A stretch of DNA of 64,000 nt from Cytobacillus pseudoceanisediminis (lineage in GTDB: Bacteria; Bacillota; Bacilli; Bacillales; Cytobacillaceae), in NCBI RefSeq assembly GCF_023516215.1, contig NZ_CP097349.1, forward strand, positions 186,001-250,000, written 5' to 3'. Position 1 is the stretch's first letter. The number at the start of each line of letters is the position of its first letter. A program made the translations under genes and the position numbers. A model generated the notes under the pieces. It was not told where the DNA came from. It saw nothing but the letters and a program-made list of their open reading frames with translations, and ran no database searches. This document shows, in pieces, positions 1 to 8,680 of the stretch.

Positions 1-674
1 GTGGGGCATCGGCCGCCGTGTTGAAAAGACATTGAATGGAATGGGGATTTTTACAGTTGGACAGCTTGCCCGCTATGATCTGGCTAAGCTTGAAAAAAGT
101 TTGGGATTATGGGCAATCAGCTCTATCACCATGCATGGGGTATTGATCTGTCGGAAATAGGGGCACCGATCATGGAAGGGCAGATCAGCTTTGGGAAAAG
201 CCAGATTTTACTGAGGGATTATAAAGAGGAAAAGGAAATTAAGCATGTGGTCCTTGAGATGTGTGAGGAAGTGGCAAGAAGGGCCCGCAGCCACCGCAAA
301 GCCGGAAGGACCATCAGTTTTGGCCTTGGCTACAGCCAGGATGAATTTGGAGGAGGCTTTTACCGCTCAAGGACAGTTGACCAGCCAACCAATATTACGA
401 TGGATCTTTATCGCGTTTGCCTCGAGCTTTTTGACGAGAATTATGAGGGCAAAACAGTGCGTCAGATTTCCATTTCCCTCGGCAATATTACGGATGACAG
501 CGAAATGCAGCTGAATCTGTTCGATTTGGATGGCTGGAAAAAAGGGAGCTCGGCTACACAGTGGACCGGATCCGCTCCAAGTTTGGAGGAGGAGCTTTGC
601 TAAGAGCCGTCTCTTATACAAGCGCAGGAACCGCCAAGCACCGTGCGACATTGGTTGGCGGCCATAAGATGTAA
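1..674 (+). CDS. polYB: DNA polymerase IV-like UV-damage repair protein, 3' part (5' truncated, two frameshifts as read)
   Basis: C-terminal part of a Y-family (UmuC/DinB-like) translesion polymerase of the UvrX/PolYB type, covering the helix-hairpin-helix thumb and little-finger region; the catalytic palm lies upstream of the window. Reading starts in frame 2 (WGIGRRVEKTLNGMG). It shifts at the G run 103-105, where an extra G gives LGIMGNQLYHHAWGID, and again at the six-A run 538-543, where a seventh A gives KKRELGYTVD. The frame then runs to TAA at 672-674, ending GGHKM. Both shifts are -1. The downstream YolD-like gene is the usual partner. Identity is by recognition of the family, not by search. 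Confidence 0.8.
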
Positions 675-687
675 AAGGGGTCAGCTC

Positions 688-1023
688 ATGATTCGCGATC
701 GGGGCAGAATAAAATGGACTTCTATGATGCTGCCGGAACATGTAAAGCTCTTGAGAGACTGGGCAGAGGAAGATACGTACGAGCAAAAGCGGGAATTGGA
801 TGAGCAGAAATTTGAATATATGAATGAAATTCTTTCGGAGGCAATGGAATTTCAAAAAAGCGTTACACTTACTCATTACAGGGGCAGAAATTATGAACTG
901 GTCATCGGGAGCATCCATTACTGGGATGAACTTGGCCAAAAGCTTCATATTGTTGATCGATTTGGGGAGATTCACCGTATTTCCATTAACGCTATAGCGG
1001 ATGCGCGGTTCACGGAAGAATAG
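688..1023 (+). CDS. YolD-like family protein (YqjX type)
   Basis: A 111-residue soluble protein beginning MIRDRGRIKWTSMMLPEHV, the characteristic N-terminal pattern of the YolD family (RGxxKWxxMMLPEHV). YolD proteins are encoded beside UvrX/PolY polymerases in Bacillus and are thought to act with them in SOS translesion synthesis; the exact role is not settled. ATG 688 is chosen over the upstream in-frame codon because AAAAGGGG lies at 673-680 at a proper distance. The gene starts 13 bases after the polYB stop, so the two are probably one operon. Confidence 0.8.
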   Translation: MIRDRGRIKWTSMMLPEHVKLLRDWAEEDTYEQKRELDEQKFEYMNEILSEAMEFQKSVTLTHYRGRNYELVIGSIHYWDELGQKLHIVDRFGEIHRISINAIADARFTEE

Positions 1024-1102
1024 AGCTGTCTGAACTGGATGAATTTAAAACGGGTAGTTTTTGGGCGCGGGAAGCACCTTAACAGCAGGGGGTGTAAGAA
1101 AT

Positions 1103-1260
1103 ATGCCTAGAGGAAAAGAACTGGAACAGCTGCCGATGGCTAATATCGCACCAGGGGCAGGAGAAGACAGTACGGACAGGGACCGGGAAATGCTACAGGG
1201 GATTGTACAGGATGAAAGAGCAACACCCGCAGGAATAAAAAATGAAAAAAACGGGGATGA
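1103..1260 (+). CDS. Possible small protein, unrecognised
   Basis: An ATG at 1103 follows a strong ribosome binding site (AGGGGGTG, 1087-1094) and opens a frame starting MPRGKELEQLPMANI, rich in charged residues. As read, the frame continues to 1435 through a terminator hairpin and over the opposing CDGSH gene, which is unlikely. If the A run 1245-1251 were one base longer, the frame would stop at TGA 1258-1260, inside the hairpin, giving a protein of about 52 residues. Given the many homopolymer deletions elsewhere, that shorter form is my preferred reading. No function is assigned. Confidence 0.35.
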
Positions 1261-1273
1261 CTGTCCCCGTTTT
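1245..1273. terminator. Bidirectional terminator hairpin
   Basis: ACGGGGA (1251-1257) pairs with TCCCCGT (1264-1270), flanked by A-rich sequence on the left and TTTT on the right. It lies between convergent transcription from the polYB side and the CDGSH gene. Confidence 0.7.
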
Positions 1274-1279
1274 CCACCC

Positions 1280-1504
1280 TTATTGCTTGTCGTCGAGAGC
1301 TTTCTCCGCACGGACACAGGATTGGAAAGTTCCTTTATGAGTGCCGTCACAAAATGGGATTTTTTGGGACCTCCCGCAGCGGCAAAGGGAGAAGGTTTGT
1401 TTTGTTTCAAATTTATTGCCATCCATATCAATTAACTCTACATCACCTGTTACACGCAGCGATCCATTATCCATTACTTTAATCTGCGCCTTTGACATAT
1501 CCAA
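1280..1504 (-). CDS. CDGSH-type iron-sulfur protein
   Basis: A 74-residue protein with the CDGSH zinc-finger-like signature CRCGRSQKIPFCDGTH. Cys41, Cys43, Cys52 and His56 are the expected 3Cys-1His ligands of a [2Fe-2S] cluster. There is no signal peptide or membrane segment, so it is probably cytosolic. Such proteins are believed to carry electrons or clusters; the partner is unknown. It is monocistronic on the minus strand, its 3' end facing the hairpin at 1245-1273. Confidence 0.8.
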   Translation of the reverse strand: MDMSKAQIKVMDNGSLRVTGDVELIDMDGNKFETKQTFSLCRCGRSQKIPFCDGTHKGTFQSCVRAEKALDDKQ

Positions 1505-1612
1505 TCATCCTTTCACATTTTGGTGGCTGAATAAGCAACTGTCTCTTTCAGAAGCATGTTATTCCTATCTGTGTTAAAATACAGCATATGCAAAGGGGAG
1601 GTAGTTTTAAAC

Positions 1613-1939
1613 ATGGAAATTGCATTAACTGAATTGGCGGCTGAAAAATTGTCCGAACGGATTGCCGGCAAAGATGGATTCATAAAACTAAAGTATGATA
1701 TAGATGGCTGCGGCTGTGTAGTAAGCGGGGTAACGGCTCTCTGGCTTGTTAATGACCTGGATGAAGATGACAGGGAAATTAAAACGAACGCTGGCAGCAT
1801 ATATGCGGAAAAATCAAAGGAAGTATTTTTGGATGACGATTTAACAATAGACTTTTCAGTGAAAGCAAATTGCTTTCAGTTAAAAAGCCCAAATCAGTAT
1901 TTAAACCCTAGGATGAGCTTTATTGATAAAACAAAATAA
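1613..1939 (+). CDS. yqkB: Iron-sulfur cluster biosynthesis (HesB/IscA-fold) protein YqkB
   Basis: A 108-residue protein matching the YqkB group of the HesB-like fold. The N-terminal MEIALTELAAEKL pattern and a GCGCV motif near residue 35 resemble the family, but the C-terminal CxC pair of true A-type scaffolds is absent, so a cluster-carrier role is only inferred. ATG 1613 follows AAAGGGGAGGTAG (1591-1603). It is divergent from the CDGSH gene. In B. subtilis yqkB lies in the same chromosomal region. Confidence 0.75.
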   Translation: MEIALTELAAEKLSERIAGKDGFIKLKYDIDGCGCVVSGVTALWLVNDLDEDDREIKTNAGSIYAEKSKEVFLDDDLTIDFSVKANCFQLKSPNQYLNPRMSFIDKTK

Positions 1940-1952
1940 TGATGTAGCAGGC

Positions 1953-1980
1953 GGCCGCTGAGGGAAGGCGGTCTTTTTTA
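1953..1980 (+). terminator. Probable terminator after yqkB
   Basis: GGCCGC (1953-1958) pairs with GCGGTC (1968-1973), one G:U pair, followed by a run of T. Confidence 0.5.
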
Positions 1981-2129
1981 ATAGGTTACATAGGTAAAAA
2001 TACCCTTCCAAAATTCTGGAAAATAAGGTTTTAATATATTAGTAAAAGGTTACAGGCTAAATAGAATAACAATAACAAAGATGTTTTGTCATTATTGGTG
2101 AAGAGAGAGTGCTGATGGGGGAGATTCGA

Positions 2130-2666
2130 ATGAAGCAGAAGTTATTTTTGCTGGCGGCAGCTTTCCTGATGCTGTCAGGGTGCAGTACAGCAACAATGGG
2201 CCAGGCGATTGATGATGGAATTCCATTCAACGTAAAAGAAGTCTTACATAAAGAAAAAGTAAAAGATGGAGTCATACTGCTGTATTTAACGCAGCAGAAT
2301 GATGGACAAAACGAGGTCGAGGCCATGGCGGCTGCCTATTTGAAGGGCAGTGACAAAAAAGGCTGGAAAAATGAAGGCCATAACCATTGGGAATATTATG
2401 AGAATGAACATATGACCGTTTATAAAGATACTTTTTATGATTACGATAAGGAAGGTAAATTAGAAAACAGATTACCGATTATTTTTGGCGAGATTCAGAG
2501 CGGAGATATAAAAAAAGTAGAGGTGGCCGGCAAGGAAGAGAAATTTGAAGAAGCGGCTATTATTAAAAAAGAAAACAAACGCTATTATTTTAAAATGGGA
2601 GATTTTCATACTGCAAGAGGGCTGTCGGCAGAGGGCAAGGAAATCATAAAGAAAAAGAAAAATTAG
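2130..2666 (+). CDS. Putative lipoprotein, function unknown
   Basis: A 178-residue protein with a typical lipoprotein signal: MKQK, a hydrophobic stretch and the lipobox LSGC with the lipidated Cys near residue 19. The mature part is hydrophilic, rich in Lys, Glu and Tyr, with no motif I recognise. ATG 2130 is preferred over upstream starts because GGGGGAG (2117-2123) precedes it by six bases. The gene stands alone, and a palindromic terminator follows. It should be anchored on the outer face of the membrane. I do not recognise a B. subtilis counterpart at this position. Confidence 0.7.
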   Translation: MKQKLFLLAAAFLMLSGCSTATMGQAIDDGIPFNVKEVLHKEKVKDGVILLYLTQQNDGQNEVEAMAAAYLKGSDKKGWKNEGHNHWEYYENEHMTVYKDTFYDYDKEGKLENRLPIIFGEIQSGDIKKVEVAGKEEKFEEAAIIKKENKRYYFKMGDFHTARGLSAEGKEIIKKKKN

Positions 2667-2680
2667 AGGATCCTATATGA

Positions 2681-2714
2681 AGCAGCTGGCTCACATTGAA
2701 GCCAGCTGTTTCTA
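2681..2714. terminator. Bidirectional terminator between convergent genes
   Basis: CAGCTGGCT (2683-2691) pairs with AGCCAGCTG (2700-2708), followed by TTT. Confidence 0.7.
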
Positions 2715-3643
2715 TTGTGATAAAGTATCTTTGCTGCTGACATACTGATCCAAAAACTCGTCGATGACTTTTTCATAATCTTCTCTGTTTTCATTGAAGG
2801 ATTGGGCATGGATTCCATTGACAGCAAGGTAAAGTTGTTTAGGGCCTTTTTTCTTCTCGTATAAAGCCTCGGACATGGTCGGCAAAATAAAATCATCTTT
2901 TTCACTGTGTATGAACAGGATGGGTTTCTTTATATTTTCAATTACAGAAATAGGCGATACATCTGCGATGGAGTATTTCTCACGCATCCGCAGAAATAGA
3001 TCGGCAACAGGCAAAAAGAGCTTTGGAGACAGCCTCATTTCTGCTTTCAGACGGTAAGCCAGCTGCTCTTTAAAGTCTGAAAAAGGGCAATCGGCGATGT
3101 AAAAGTCGGCACCGTCTTCGAGCATTCCCGCATAGAGGATCATTGTAGCAGCTCCCATGCTTTCGCCATGAATGCCAATCTGAATAGTTGGCCCTTTTTC
3201 CGCTTTAAGCCAATCAATAATTGCTTTTAAATCAAACTTTTCATAATGTCCGTAACTTGTCGTTCTTCCTCCGGATTCTCCGTGGCGGCGATGATCATAG
3301 ATAACCGCATTAAATCCCCGGTCCAAAAAAGGTTCATATATTTAATCGAGTTCATTTTATTTTCCGTAACCCCGTGGGAAATAACAATATAGCGACTATT
3401 TTTATGCGGTTCGACAGCCACAGCTTTTAAGTTATAGCCAAATGGGGAGGGAATAAGCACTTCTCTTTTTGGCAGGCTTTCATACTTGATAAGATCAAGT
3501 CTGCCGGACTCCTTCTCCCTTTCTAAAATAAAGTCATCTTCCTTCTTTCTCATAAACATAAGCCTATTGGTAAAATAGACGCCGAGTGATGAAAGAAAGA
3601 GTACGATGGAAAATAAATAACGTAAAAACCTTCTCAAACCCAT
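2712..3643 (-). CDS. yqkD: Alpha/beta hydrolase YqkD-like (one frameshift as read)
   Basis: About 310 residues once the frame is repaired. The N-terminus has one membrane segment (residues about 6-26), then an alpha/beta-hydrolase fold with VISHGVTEN (oxyanion region), DHRRHGESGG and the nucleophile elbow GIHGESMGA. SEKDDFILP and NGIHAQS fit the acid and His ends of the triad. The substrate is unknown. The frame breaks at the six-A run 3325-3330 (plus strand); one more base joins MNLF to LDRGFNAVIYDHRRH. The start at 3643 has GGAGGG almost touching it, so the true start is slightly uncertain. Confidence 0.75.
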
Positions 3644-3739
3644 CCCTCCATCTTTTTTCTTTATTTTACCATTCCGGATAAAATTAAAACAGAGATGTGA
3701 GCCGGGACATGCAGAAATTTCAGAAGGAATCTCGGCATG

Positions 3740-3763
3740 AAAAAAGCCGCTTTTCGGCGGCTT
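3740..3763 (-). terminator. Terminator after the small gene at 3762-3893
   Basis: AAGCCGC pairs with GCGGCTT around the TTTTC loop; read on the minus strand it ends in TTTTTTC. It overlaps the stop codon of the gene upstream. Confidence 0.7.
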
Positions 3764-3893
3764 ATTGCTTTGCGTTTTGTCTTTTAGTTGGATGAATTGC
3801 CTTTTCTAAATCCTCGGCAGCAATCGTCTGGTTTACTGTATCGGAATTCGGCTTTCCCTTCTGGCTATATCCTTTATCGCGTTTTTGGCTCAT
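3762..3893 (-). CDS. Small basic hydrophilic protein, unrecognised
   Basis: A 43-residue ORF starting MSQKRDKGYSQKGKPNSD and ending in a basic tail. ATG at 3893 is preceded on the minus strand by AAGGGGGAT at good spacing, and a terminator follows the stop directly, so it looks like a complete small gene. Its composition (Lys, Gln, Asn, Asp; no Cys, no Trp, no membrane segment) resembles minor spore-core proteins, but I cannot match it to a named SASP family, so that is only a suggestion. Confidence 0.6.
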   Translation of the reverse strand: MSQKRDKGYSQKGKPNSDTVNQTIAAEDLEKAIHPTKRQNAKQ

Positions 3894-4010
3894 CGGATAA
3901 TCCCCCTTCTAATAGGCTTCAGCTGATTTGAGTTCGTCAGCTGCTTTAGCAGTTGCTTTCATCTAATAAGATGCTATAAGAAAGGGCGTATTATTCATCT
4001 TAAGAAGCTG

Positions 4011-4919
4011 CTATTGAACAGTTTGAGCGTTCAGCCTGAAATAGGTGCTTTCAATCGGCCTGGAAAGATGAGGCTGAACAATTTTTACCGCTTCAAGTAA
4101 TTGATTAAGATTAACATTGGTTTCAATTCCCATACGCTCTAGCATATACACAACATCTTCAGTTGCCGCATTGCCTGCAGCGCCCGGGGCAAATGGGCAT
4201 CCGCCAAGTCCTCCGGCGGAAGTATCAAAGCGGTCGACACCTGCCTGTAAGGCTGCAAAAATATTAGTGAGGGCCATTTTTCTTGTGTCATGGAAATGTG
4301 CAGTCAGCAGGGTAGTTGGAAACTCTTCTTTTAAACGGGAAAAAAGCCCGTGCGATTCATGGGGAGCAGCCATCCCGATTGTATCTGCCACGCTTAATTC
4401 ATCAGCCCCTGCGTCAACAAATTGACGGCATAGCCCAACTGTATCTTCAGGGTCGATTGCTCCTTCATACGGACAATGAAATGCCGTAGAGATGCAGGCG
4501 CGGACAAAGTAACCTTTCTCCTTCAGTTCTCCGATAATCGGCTTTAGTTCATCCATGCTTTCCTGAGTGGATTTATTAATATTTTTCTTATTAAATGTAT
4601 TGCTTACACCGACGAAAACGGCAACGGCCCGGCATTCAGTCATATATACCCTTTCAATGCCCTTGCGGTTTGGGGCCAGCACGATATCCCTTGTATTTGC
4701 ATCAAGGCAATCTGCCGTAATTTCAGCTGCATCCCCCATCTGCGGAACCCACTTAGGAGACACAAATGAAGTAAGCTCCAATTCTGTTAATCCTGCATTT
4801 TTTAAACTTCTAATAAAGTCTTTCTTGACTTCGGTGGGTACAAAGGACTTTTCATTTTGCAGTCCATCCCGAGGGCCCACTTCAATGATGGTTACTTTAT
4901 TTGGAATTGCAAGCGTCAT
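4011..4919 (-). CDS. mvaB: Hydroxymethylglutaryl-CoA lyase
   Basis: A 302-residue cytosolic TIM-barrel enzyme that cleaves HMG-CoA to acetyl-CoA and acetoacetate, the last step of leucine catabolism. Visible motifs: EVGPRDGLQNE near the start (catalytic Arg and metal-binding Asp), TAHFHDTR (metal-binding His pair), and the signature GGLGGCPFAPGAAGN with the active-site Cys. Start 4919 is chosen because GGGAGAGG lies five bases upstream; the open frame upstream of it is not homologous. It is divergent from the thiolase and CoA-transferase genes, which use its product acetoacetate. B. subtilis YngG is the counterpart. Confidence 0.93.
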   Translation of the reverse strand: MTLAIPNKVTIIEVGPRDGLQNEKSFVPTEVKKDFIRSLKNAGLTELELTSFVSPKWVPQMGDAAEITADCLDANTRDIVLAPNRKGIERVYMTECRAVAVFVGVSNTFNKKNINKSTQESMDELKPIIGELKEKGYFVRACISTAFHCPYEGAIDPEDTVGLCRQFVDAGADELSVADTIGMAAPHESHGLFSRLKEEFPTTLLTAHFHDTRKMALTNIFAALQAGVDRFDTSAGGLGGCPFAPGAAGNAATEDVVYMLERMGIETNVNLNQLLEAVKIVQPHLSRPIESTYFRLNAQTVQ

Positions 4920-4955
4920 GTTTTCCTCTCCCGTTACATATTTTAGATTGTGCCT

Positions 4956-4969
4956 GGTAAGCGTTTTCT
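4956..4969. promoter_or_regulatory. Candidate cre (CcpA) site
   Basis: GGTAAGCGTTTTCT differs from the consensus TGWAARCGYTWNCW only at the first base. It lies in the divergent region between mvaB and the thiolase gene, so it could place both under catabolite repression. This is inferred from pattern only. Confidence 0.5.
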
Positions 4970-5111
4970 TAAAAATGTTAAATCCCTTGAATTTATTGTA
5001 GTAGGAAAGCATTTTTGATTGCAAGAATAATAAAAATTTTGACAAAATAAAAGGAATTTTGAGATCTTGGCACGAATACAAGCAGAGAGATGTTTTGAAA
5101 GGATGAGAGAG

Positions 5112-6296
5112 ATGGCACAAACAGAAGTCGTAATAGTCAGCGCTGTCCGGACAGCAATCGGCAGTTTTAATGGAAGCCTTAAAGACGTATCAGCACCAGA
5201 GCTTGGGGCGATTGCGATAAAAGGCGCACTTGAAAAAGCAGGTGTAACCCCGGATCAGATAGATGAAGTAATCCTGGGGAATGTCCTGCAGGCAGGTCTG
5301 GGACAGAATCCGGCAAGGCAGGCAGCTCTTAAAGCGGGCCTTCCTGAAAGCGTTTCCGCGATGACGATTAATAAGGTCTGCGGTTCCGGGCTGAAAGCAG
5401 TTCATTTAGCTGCACAGGCCATTTTAGCCGGTGATGCAGAAGCGGTGATTGCTGGCGGCATGGAGAATATGAGTCAGGCTCCTTACATACTGAAAAATGC
5501 AAGAAATGGCTTTAAAATGGGAGATCAAAAGCTTATAGATTCGATGATATCAGACGGGCTCTGGTGTGCATTTAATGATTACCATATGGGAGTTACTGCT
5601 GAGAATCTCTGCTCTAAATACGAGCTGAGCCGGGAAGAACAGGACGAATTCGCAGCAGCCAGCCAGGAAAAGGCGGCAAAGGCAATTGAAGAAGGAAAAT
5701 TCAATGATGAAATCGTTCCTGTGGAAATTCCTCAGCGAAAAGGGGATCCGATTGTTTTTAATACAGACGAGTATCCAAAAAAGGGACGAATGCTGAAAAG
5801 CTCGCAGGCCTGCGCCCGGCGTTTAAGAAAGACGGCAGCGTAACAGCCGGTAATGCTTCCGGGATTAATGACGGTGCTGCGGTATTGCTTGTTATGAGCA
5901 AAAAGAAAGCAGATGCACTTGGACTTAAGCCATTAGTAACGATTAAAGGAAATGCAAGTGCAGGTGTGGATCCAAGCATCATGGGCATTGGCCCTGTTGC
6001 TGCGGTAAAAAAGCTCTTGAAAAGGCTTCTGTTTCCATGGATGAATTGGAGCTTATTGAAGCAAACGAAGCATTTGCAGCCCAGTCGCTCGCAGTTGACA
6101 GGGAGCTTCGTTTTAACAAGGAGATTCTGAATGTAAATGGCGGGGCAATTGCGCTCGGACATCCAATCGGCGCAAGCGGTGCAAGAATTCTTGTAACTCT
6201 TATTCATGAGATGCAAAAAAGACAGGCGAAAAAAGGCCTTGCAACTCTATGCATCGGCGGTGGCCAGGGGTAGCCACGGTGGTGGAGCTTGCATAG
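5112..6296 (+). CDS. Acetyl-CoA C-acetyltransferase (thiolase), three frameshifts as read
   Basis: About 395 residues after repair, the usual length of a biosynthetic/degradative thiolase II. It interconverts acetoacetyl-CoA and two acetyl-CoA. The acyl-accepting Cys90 sits in [21 protein letters not shown] and the second Cys in CIGGGQG are present. Frame breaks lie at the A run 5777-5782 (repair gives [16 protein letters not shown]), the A run 6007-6012 ([24 protein letters not shown]) and the G run 6267-6270 ([13 protein letters not shown], stop 6294-6296). All are -1. Start ATG 5112 has GAGAGA just upstream. It is followed by scoA and scoB, consistent with acetoacetate use. Confidence 0.9.
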
Positions 6297-6357
6297 GAAT
6301 ATCGAAAATAAATGAAAAGCAAAAAAATTGAGTATTTCAATGAAAGGAGTGATTGAA

Positions 6358-7047
6358 GTGAAGAAAATTTGTACTTCCTTCAGTGAAGCAGTTCAGGAAA
6401 TTCATGATGGCGCTGTCCTTATGGTTGGCGGCTTCGGTCTGTGCGGAATCCCTGAAAACCTTATTCTTGCTTTAGTTGATAAAGGGGTCAAGGACCTTAC
6501 TGTCATTTCAAATAACTGCGGTGTTGATGATTGGGGGCTTGGGCTGCTATTAAAAAATAAACAGATTAAGAAAATGGTCGGTTCTTATGTCGGCGAAAAC
6601 AAAGAGTTTGAGAGACAGGTTCTTTCAGGCGAAATTGAAGTAGAGCTGCTGCCTCAAGGAACGCTGGCGGAAAAAATTCGTGCAGGCGGTGCCGGCATTC
6701 CTGCTTTTTATACGCCGGCAGGAGTAGGCACACCGATTGCAGAGGGGAAAGAAACCAAGGTTTTTGACGGCAAGGAATATCTCCTTGAAGAGGCACTGAA
6801 AGCAGACTTCAGCCTTGTAAGAGCATGGAAGGGCGATAAAATGGGCAATCTTGTATATCACAAAACTGCCCGGAACTTCAATCCGATGATTGCAGCAGCA
6901 GGCAAAGTGACAATTGCAGAAGTGGAGACACTTTATGAAATTGGTGAATTGGATCCGAACTATATTCATACGCCGAGCATCTATGTCCAGTCGCTGATTG
7001 AGGGAAAACAGGAAAAGCGCATTGAAAGACTGACTGTGAAGAAATAG
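6358..7047 (+). CDS. scoA: Succinyl-CoA:3-ketoacid CoA-transferase subunit A
   Basis: A 229-residue family I CoA-transferase alpha subunit. The glycine-rich segment [14 protein letters not shown] near residue 22 is the family CoA-binding signature, and [12 protein letters not shown] follows. GTG 6358 is chosen because AAGGAGTG lies just upstream; an in-frame start at 6328 lacks a site. With ScoB it transfers CoA to acetoacetate, feeding the thiolase encoded upstream. The spacing of 61 bases to the thiolase and 24 to scoB indicates one operon. Confidence 0.9.
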   Translation: MKKICTSFSEAVQEIHDGAVLMVGGFGLCGIPENLILALVDKGVKDLTVISNNCGVDDWGLGLLLKNKQIKKMVGSYVGENKEFERQVLSGEIEVELLPQGTLAEKIRAGGAGIPAFYTPAGVGTPIAEGKETKVFDGKEYLLEEALKADFSLVRAWKGDKMGNLVYHKTARNFNPMIAAAGKVTIAEVETLYEIGELDPNYIHTPSIYVQSLIEGKQEKRIERLTVKK

Positions 7048-7071
7048 ATACGGACGGAAGGAGAGGGACTC

Positions 7072-7740
7072 ATGAGTAACGATAAAGCAGCAGTCCGCGA
7101 GAAAATTGCCAGACGTGCTGAGAAAGAAATTGAAAATGGCTTTTACGTTAATTTGGGAATCGGCATGCCGACATTGGTTGCAAACTATATTTCTGATAAT
7201 AAAGAAGTAGTCCTTCAATCTGAAAATGGATTACTGGGAATTGGACCATACCCTGCCGAAAGCGAAGTTGATCCGGATTTAATTAATGCAGGAAAAGAAA
7301 CAGTTACCGCAATTTCGGGGGCCTCCTATTTTGATAGTGCTGAATCTTTTGCGATGATCAGGGGAGGCCATGTGAATATTGCCATTCTCGGCGGCATGGA
7401 GGTTTCTGAAAAAGGGGATCTGGCAAACTGGATGATTCCCGGGAAAATGATCAAGGGAATGGGCGGTGCAATGGATCTGGTTCATGGCGCCAATAAAATC
7501 ATCGTCATCATGGACCACACCAATAAAAATGGAGATTCGAAAATCCTTAAAGAATGCAGCCTGCCTTTAACAGGAAAAAACGTTGTTGACCGCATTATAA
7601 CTGAGCGGGCAGTCATCGATGTCACTGATTCTGGTTTGAAGCTTGTTGAAGTCGCTAAAGGCTTCACAATCGAGGACATAATCAATTCAACAGAACCTGA
7701 ATTGCAAATTGATGAAAACGTTGTAACAGAAGCTTATTAA
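7072..7740 (+). CDS. scoB: Succinyl-CoA:3-ketoacid CoA-transferase subunit B
   Basis: A 222-residue beta subunit of the family I CoA-transferase. The catalytic Glu that forms the glutamyl-CoA thioester is Glu51 in the motif [17 protein letters not shown] and the [16 protein letters not shown] segment are typical. ATG 7072 follows AAGGAGAGG. A strong terminator ends the thiolase-scoA-scoB unit. Confidence 0.92.
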   Translation: MSNDKAAVREKIARRAEKEIENGFYVNLGIGMPTLVANYISDNKEVVLQSENGLLGIGPYPAESEVDPDLINAGKETVTAISGASYFDSAESFAMIRGGHVNIAILGGMEVSEKGDLANWMIPGKMIKGMGGAMDLVHGANKIIVIMDHTNKNGDSKILKECSLPLTGKNVVDRIITERAVIDVTDSGLKLVEVAKGFTIEDIINSTEPELQIDENVVTEAY

Positions 7741-7748
7741 TTTCTTTT

Positions 7749-7786
7749 GAAAAGTACAGCTGCATGCTGTGCTTTTCATTATTTTT
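7749..7786 (+). terminator. Terminator of the thiolase-scoAB operon
   Basis: GAAAAGTACAGC (7749-7760) pairs with GCTGTGCTTTTC (7766-7777), then ATTATTTTT. Confidence 0.8.
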
Positions 7787-7829
7787 GAATTGTTTTTAAT
7801 AAATTTCAGTGTTTATATTTGCACATAAC

Positions 7830-7912
7830 TCAATGTCCTGCGGGAGGAGGCTCTCGTTCCTCCCCGCGGGAAAGCTTGAGTGCCTGCAGCGGAAATCAAC
7901 GGGCAGCATTCA
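7830..7912 (+). repeat. Intergenic GC-rich repeat, family 1, short copy
   Basis: It contains the family core: TGCGGGAGGAGGCTCTCG, TCCTCCCCGCGGGAAAGC and the tail GCGGAAATCAACGGGCAG. GCGGGAGGA can pair with TCCTCCCCGC as a hairpin. Related copies are at 13990, 17914, 36218, 41306 and 61082. Confidence 0.8.
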
Positions 7913-7983
7913 AAAGTGCAAACAACTAATGAGAAATAGAAATAGGCCTCTTAATAAGAGGTTGAAAGAAAAGAGGAGAAAAA

Positions 7984-8355
7984 ATGAGTTTTTCATTTAA
8001 AGGAATCGATCATATCCAGCTGGCAGCTCCAAAAGGCTGCGAGGATGCAGCGAGGAAATTTTACGGTGAGCAGCTTGGACTGAAGGAAATTCCCAAGCCT
8101 GAAAATCTTCAGAAGCGCGGCGGCTGCTGGTTTATATGCGGAGATCAGGAAATCCATATCGGGGTGCAGGAAGGCTTCCTGCCGGCCAAAAAAGCCCACC
8201 CTGGATTTATTGTAGAAAACCTCGAAGACTTGAGAAGCAGTCTCCAAGAGCAGAAGATAGCTATAAAGGAAGAACCGCCAATAGAAGGAAGGAAGCGATT
8301 CTTTGTTGATGATCCATTCGGAAACAGAATTGAGTTCCTGGAGTATTTGTCGTAA
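7984..8355 (+). CDS. VOC family (glyoxalase/bleomycin-resistance fold) protein
   Basis: A 123-residue single-domain protein with the two beta-alpha-beta-beta-beta repeats of the VOC superfamily: FKGIDHIQLAAPKGCEDAA at the N-terminus and FFVDDPFGNRIEFLEY at the C-terminus. His10 and Glu120 occupy usual metal-ligand positions. The substrate cannot be told from sequence. ATG 7984 has AAGAGGAGA upstream. It stands alone between a repeat and yqkE. Confidence 0.8.
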   Translation: MSFSFKGIDHIQLAAPKGCEDAARKFYGEQLGLKEIPKPENLQKRGGCWFICGDQEIHIGVQEGFLPAKKAHPGFIVENLEDLRSSLQEQKIAIKEEPPIEGRKRFFVDDPFGNRIEFLEYLS

Positions 8356-8432
8356 TAGCCATGCAGCCTGTTCCTTCATGAATAGAAAAATATGATATAA
8401 TAAATGGCAAAATTAGTTGATGAGGGGATTAT

Positions 8433-8678
8433 ATGAAAAAGAAAAAACACCATTCCCAGCCTAAAAAAGACGATAAGCCAGTCACGCTTGGCGATATGCT
8501 AAACCAGGACTTAATGGAGCAATTAAAAGGGAAAAAGCAGGAATTAAAAGCTGCCGAAGATAAACAGAAGGAAGAAGATGAGCGCAAAAAAAGAGAGGAA
8601 AGAAGACTGCGCGAAAAAAATAAAAGTTTTGAAGAACTGCTTGGAGAAAGCGATCTTAACTGGAAAGAGTTCAAATAA
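8433..8678 (+). CDS. yqkE: YqkE family small charged protein
   Basis: An 81-residue, extremely Lys/Glu-rich protein starting MKKKKHHSQPKKDDK and ending ELLGESDLNWKEFK. The middle is a long predicted alpha helix or coiled coil. It matches the YqkE family at the conserved gene position upstream of yqkF. The function is unknown. ATG 8433 follows GAGGGGAT. Confidence 0.8.
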   Translation: MKKKKHHSQPKKDDKPVTLGDMLNQDLMEQLKGKKQELKAAEDKQKEEDERKKREERRLREKNKSFEELLGESDLNWKEFK

Positions 8679-8680
8679 TA

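Noticed and set aside
1061..1435. Full 124-codon frame antisense to the CDGSH gene
   Set aside because: It runs through a terminator and over a well-supported opposing gene; only the first part is kept as a weak candidate.
4920..5120. Extended N-terminus of the HMG-CoA lyase from an upstream in-frame start
   Set aside because: The extra 67 residues have no family similarity and would cover the thiolase promoter region; GGGAGAGG fixes the start at 4919.
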